This document shows, piece after piece, positions 63,032-64,000 of a stretch of 64,000 bases of DNA. Positions within the stretch are counted from its first letter, which is position 1, and the number at the start of each line of letters is the position of its first letter. The stretch covers positions 351,512-415,511 of the forward strand of contig NZ_JACHCP010000001.1 in NCBI RefSeq assembly GCF_014207185.1, given 5' to 3'. The stretch comes from Rhodanobacter sp. A1T4. GTDB lineage: Bacteria; Pseudomonadota; Gammaproteobacteria; Xanthomonadales; Rhodanobacteraceae. Below the pieces are notes generated by a model, which worked only from the letters and a program-made list of their open reading frames with translations, had not been told where the DNA came from and did no database searches. Both the position numbers and the translations under genes were made by a program.

Positions 63032-64000
63032 ATGGCTCTCCATCCCATTCTCGCGGCATTGCGCAAGCACAAGTCCGGCGTCGTGTTGATTTCGATGCAG
63101 ATCGCGCTGACCTTGGCGATCGTCTGCAATGCCATCTTCATCATCGGTCAGCGTATCGACCGGGTGAACCGGCTCACCGGGCTCGACGAGGGCAACCTGT
63201 TTCTGGTTACCCAACAGTGGGTAGGTGCTCCCAGCGGCGATGACCCTGCCGGCGTCGAAAAACTCGACAGCATGCAGAAGGAAGATCTGGTCGCGCTGCG
63301 CACTCTGCCGGATGTCGCTTCGGTCGCGTCGATCAATTCGCTGCCGTTGCTCAACTCCTCATCGAACGGTGAGATTTCGCTCAAGCCGGGAGCGACCGAG
63401 AGCAAGGGCAACACGCGGACGACCTTTTATTTTGGCGACGAACAGATGCTTTCCACGCTGGGGCTGCGTCTGATCGCCGGGCGTGCCTTCAATACGGGCG
63501 ACATCCAGCACCATAGTTTTCGTGATCAGACCGAACCGTCGATCGTCATTGTCACCAAGCCCATTGCGGACAAGCTGTTTCCGCAGGGAAGTGCGGTCGG
63601 CAAGGTGATGTATCTCGATGGAGGTACCACGCCGACCACCATCATTGGCGTGGTCGAACGCCTGCAGGTACCGGGCTCCGGCAGCTGGACCAACAATTTC
63701 GCCTACAACGCCACGCTGGAGCCAACCCGGATCGACCACAACTATGCGCGCTATGTGGTACGTGCCAAGCCGGGTCGTCTGGAGGCGGCTATGCGTGCGA
63801 TACCGCCGACGCTCTACAAGGTCAACCCGCTGCGCGTCCTCGACGACGACAGCGTCAAGTCGTTCGCCGATATCCGTGCCAGTGCCTACCGAGCCGATAT
63901 CGGTATGGCAATCCTGATGGGTGTGGTCTGCCTGATTCTGCTCGGGGTTACCGCGGCGGGCATTGTCGGCCTGACCAGTTTCTGGGTCGGTCAGCGACAT
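63032..64000 (+). CDS. ABC permease B5, 3' end outside window
   Basis: 323 codons from ATG 63032 (MALHPILAALRKHKSG), open to the last base. It contains the first membrane segment, the whole ectodomain and the start of the second membrane segment (GIVGLTSFWVGQR). The remaining ~90 residues, with the coupling helix, lie outside. Closest to B4. No Cys in the ectodomain. The array may continue beyond it. Confidence 0.92.
   Translation, partial: MALHPILAALRKHKSGVVLISMQIALTLAIVCNAIFIIGQRIDRVNRLTGLDEGNLFLVTQQWVGAPSGDDPAGVEKLDSMQKEDLVALRTLPDVASVASINSLPLLNSSSNGEISLKPGATESKGNTRTTFYFGDEQMLSTLGLRLIAGRAFNTGDIQHHSFRDQTEPSIVIVTKPIADKLFPQGSAVGKVMYLDGGTTPTTIIGVVERLQVPGSGSWTNNFAYNATLEPTRIDHNYARYVVRAKPGRLEAAMRAIPPTLYKVNPLRVLDDDSVKSFADIRASAYRADIGMAILMGVVCLILLGVTAAGIVGLTSFWVGQRH

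Larger units (their letters stand above)
51197..64000 (+). repeat. Tandem array of at least five A-B permease gene pairs
   Basis: Five direct repeats of a ~2.6-kb two-gene unit start at 51197, 53777, 56337, 58957 and 61705; the last runs past the window. Spacing between units is 2,580, 2,560, 2,620 and 2,748 bp. Each unit has a ~436-residue A permease then a ~412-residue B permease. A genes all end in PAWQLKSN, and the four complete B genes end in a VSP-V/I-EATR tail. Units 1-3 and units 4-5 form two subfamilies: A1-A3 begin with MFAYYFELGLRSL, A4-A5 with the MF-S/A-YYLELALRSLKR form. Confidence 0.93.

Noticed and set aside
61864..63144. Minus-strand open frame of 426 codons antisense to permease A5.
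   Set aside because: It recurs in weaker form opposite the other A copies because the sense genes are related, not because it codes for protein.
51197..64000. The tandem permease array as an assembly artefact.
   Set aside because: The copies differ clearly in ectodomain sequence, length and junctions, so they are separate genes. A miscount of near-identical copies beyond the window cannot be excluded.

Overview
The window looks like about 62% GC chromosomal DNA from a gammaproteobacterium of the order Xanthomonadales, probably family Rhodanobacteraceae (Dyella/Rhodanobacter-like). This placement is inferred from gene content and order: glyA-nrdR-ribD-riboswitch-ribE-ribB-ribH-nusB-thiL-pgpA, a cstA/ybdD pair, a chromosomal cyanophycin locus and hemP. 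No 16S rRNA or tRNA is present to confirm it. No insertion sequence, integrase, prophage gene or CRISPR array was seen. Coding density is high, and every gap without a gene is shorter than 300 bp except the riboswitch leader before ribE.

Layout. (1) 1-4809: 3' end of purL, an unrecognised membrane protein, a family-2 glycosyltransferase translationally coupled to an EamA exporter, and a DUF2127 membrane protein. (2) 4993-11862: a cyanophycin locus with isoaspartyl dipeptidase (iadA), cyanophycinase (cphB), cyanophycin synthetase (cphA) and a second Mur-ligase protein too short at its N terminus to hold an ATP-grasp domain. Synthesis and full breakdown of the Asp-Arg storage polymer are encoded side by side. 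(3) 11859-25108: a hairpin-rich repeat, a MoxR/VWA pair, an NTF2-like secreted protein, a cstA-ybdD-hydrolase operon, a DUF4197 protein, a second peptide deformylase, a queuosine-precursor transporter, an acyltransferase, a Tat-exported metallo-beta-lactamase-fold protein and a TPR/2-oxoglutarate oxygenase. (4) 25109-30561: pyrF, ettA, a DUF817 protein, and a hydrolase-TetR operon with a near-perfect 25-bp palindromic operator. (5) 30653-41852: the glyA/nrdR/riboflavin/nusB/thiL/pgpA core block, with an FMN riboswitch, a possible 22-codon leader ORF overlapping ribE, and a ribB whose GTP cyclohydrolase II half has lost its zinc and catalytic signature (RibBX type). (6) 41922-47363: an SDR/LysR divergent pair, a Coa1-like protein, an aldo/keto reductase, a signal peptidase I, and a Fur-controlled hemP with a downstream gene.

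(7) 47573-64000+ is the most unusual region: a MacAB/TolC-type ABC export operon. One periplasmic adaptor, one ATPase and one TolC-family outer-membrane protein are followed by at least five tandem copies of a two-gene permease unit (A about 436 aa, B about 412 aa). The array runs off the right edge. All A ectodomains keep one Cys pair bracketing a 16-17-residue loop, B ectodomains have none, and the membrane ends are strongly conserved while the ectodomains diverge. This suggests serial duplication and diversification of the permease heterodimer around one shared ATPase/adaptor/outer-membrane machine. An 18-bp perfect palindrome lies upstream of the operon.
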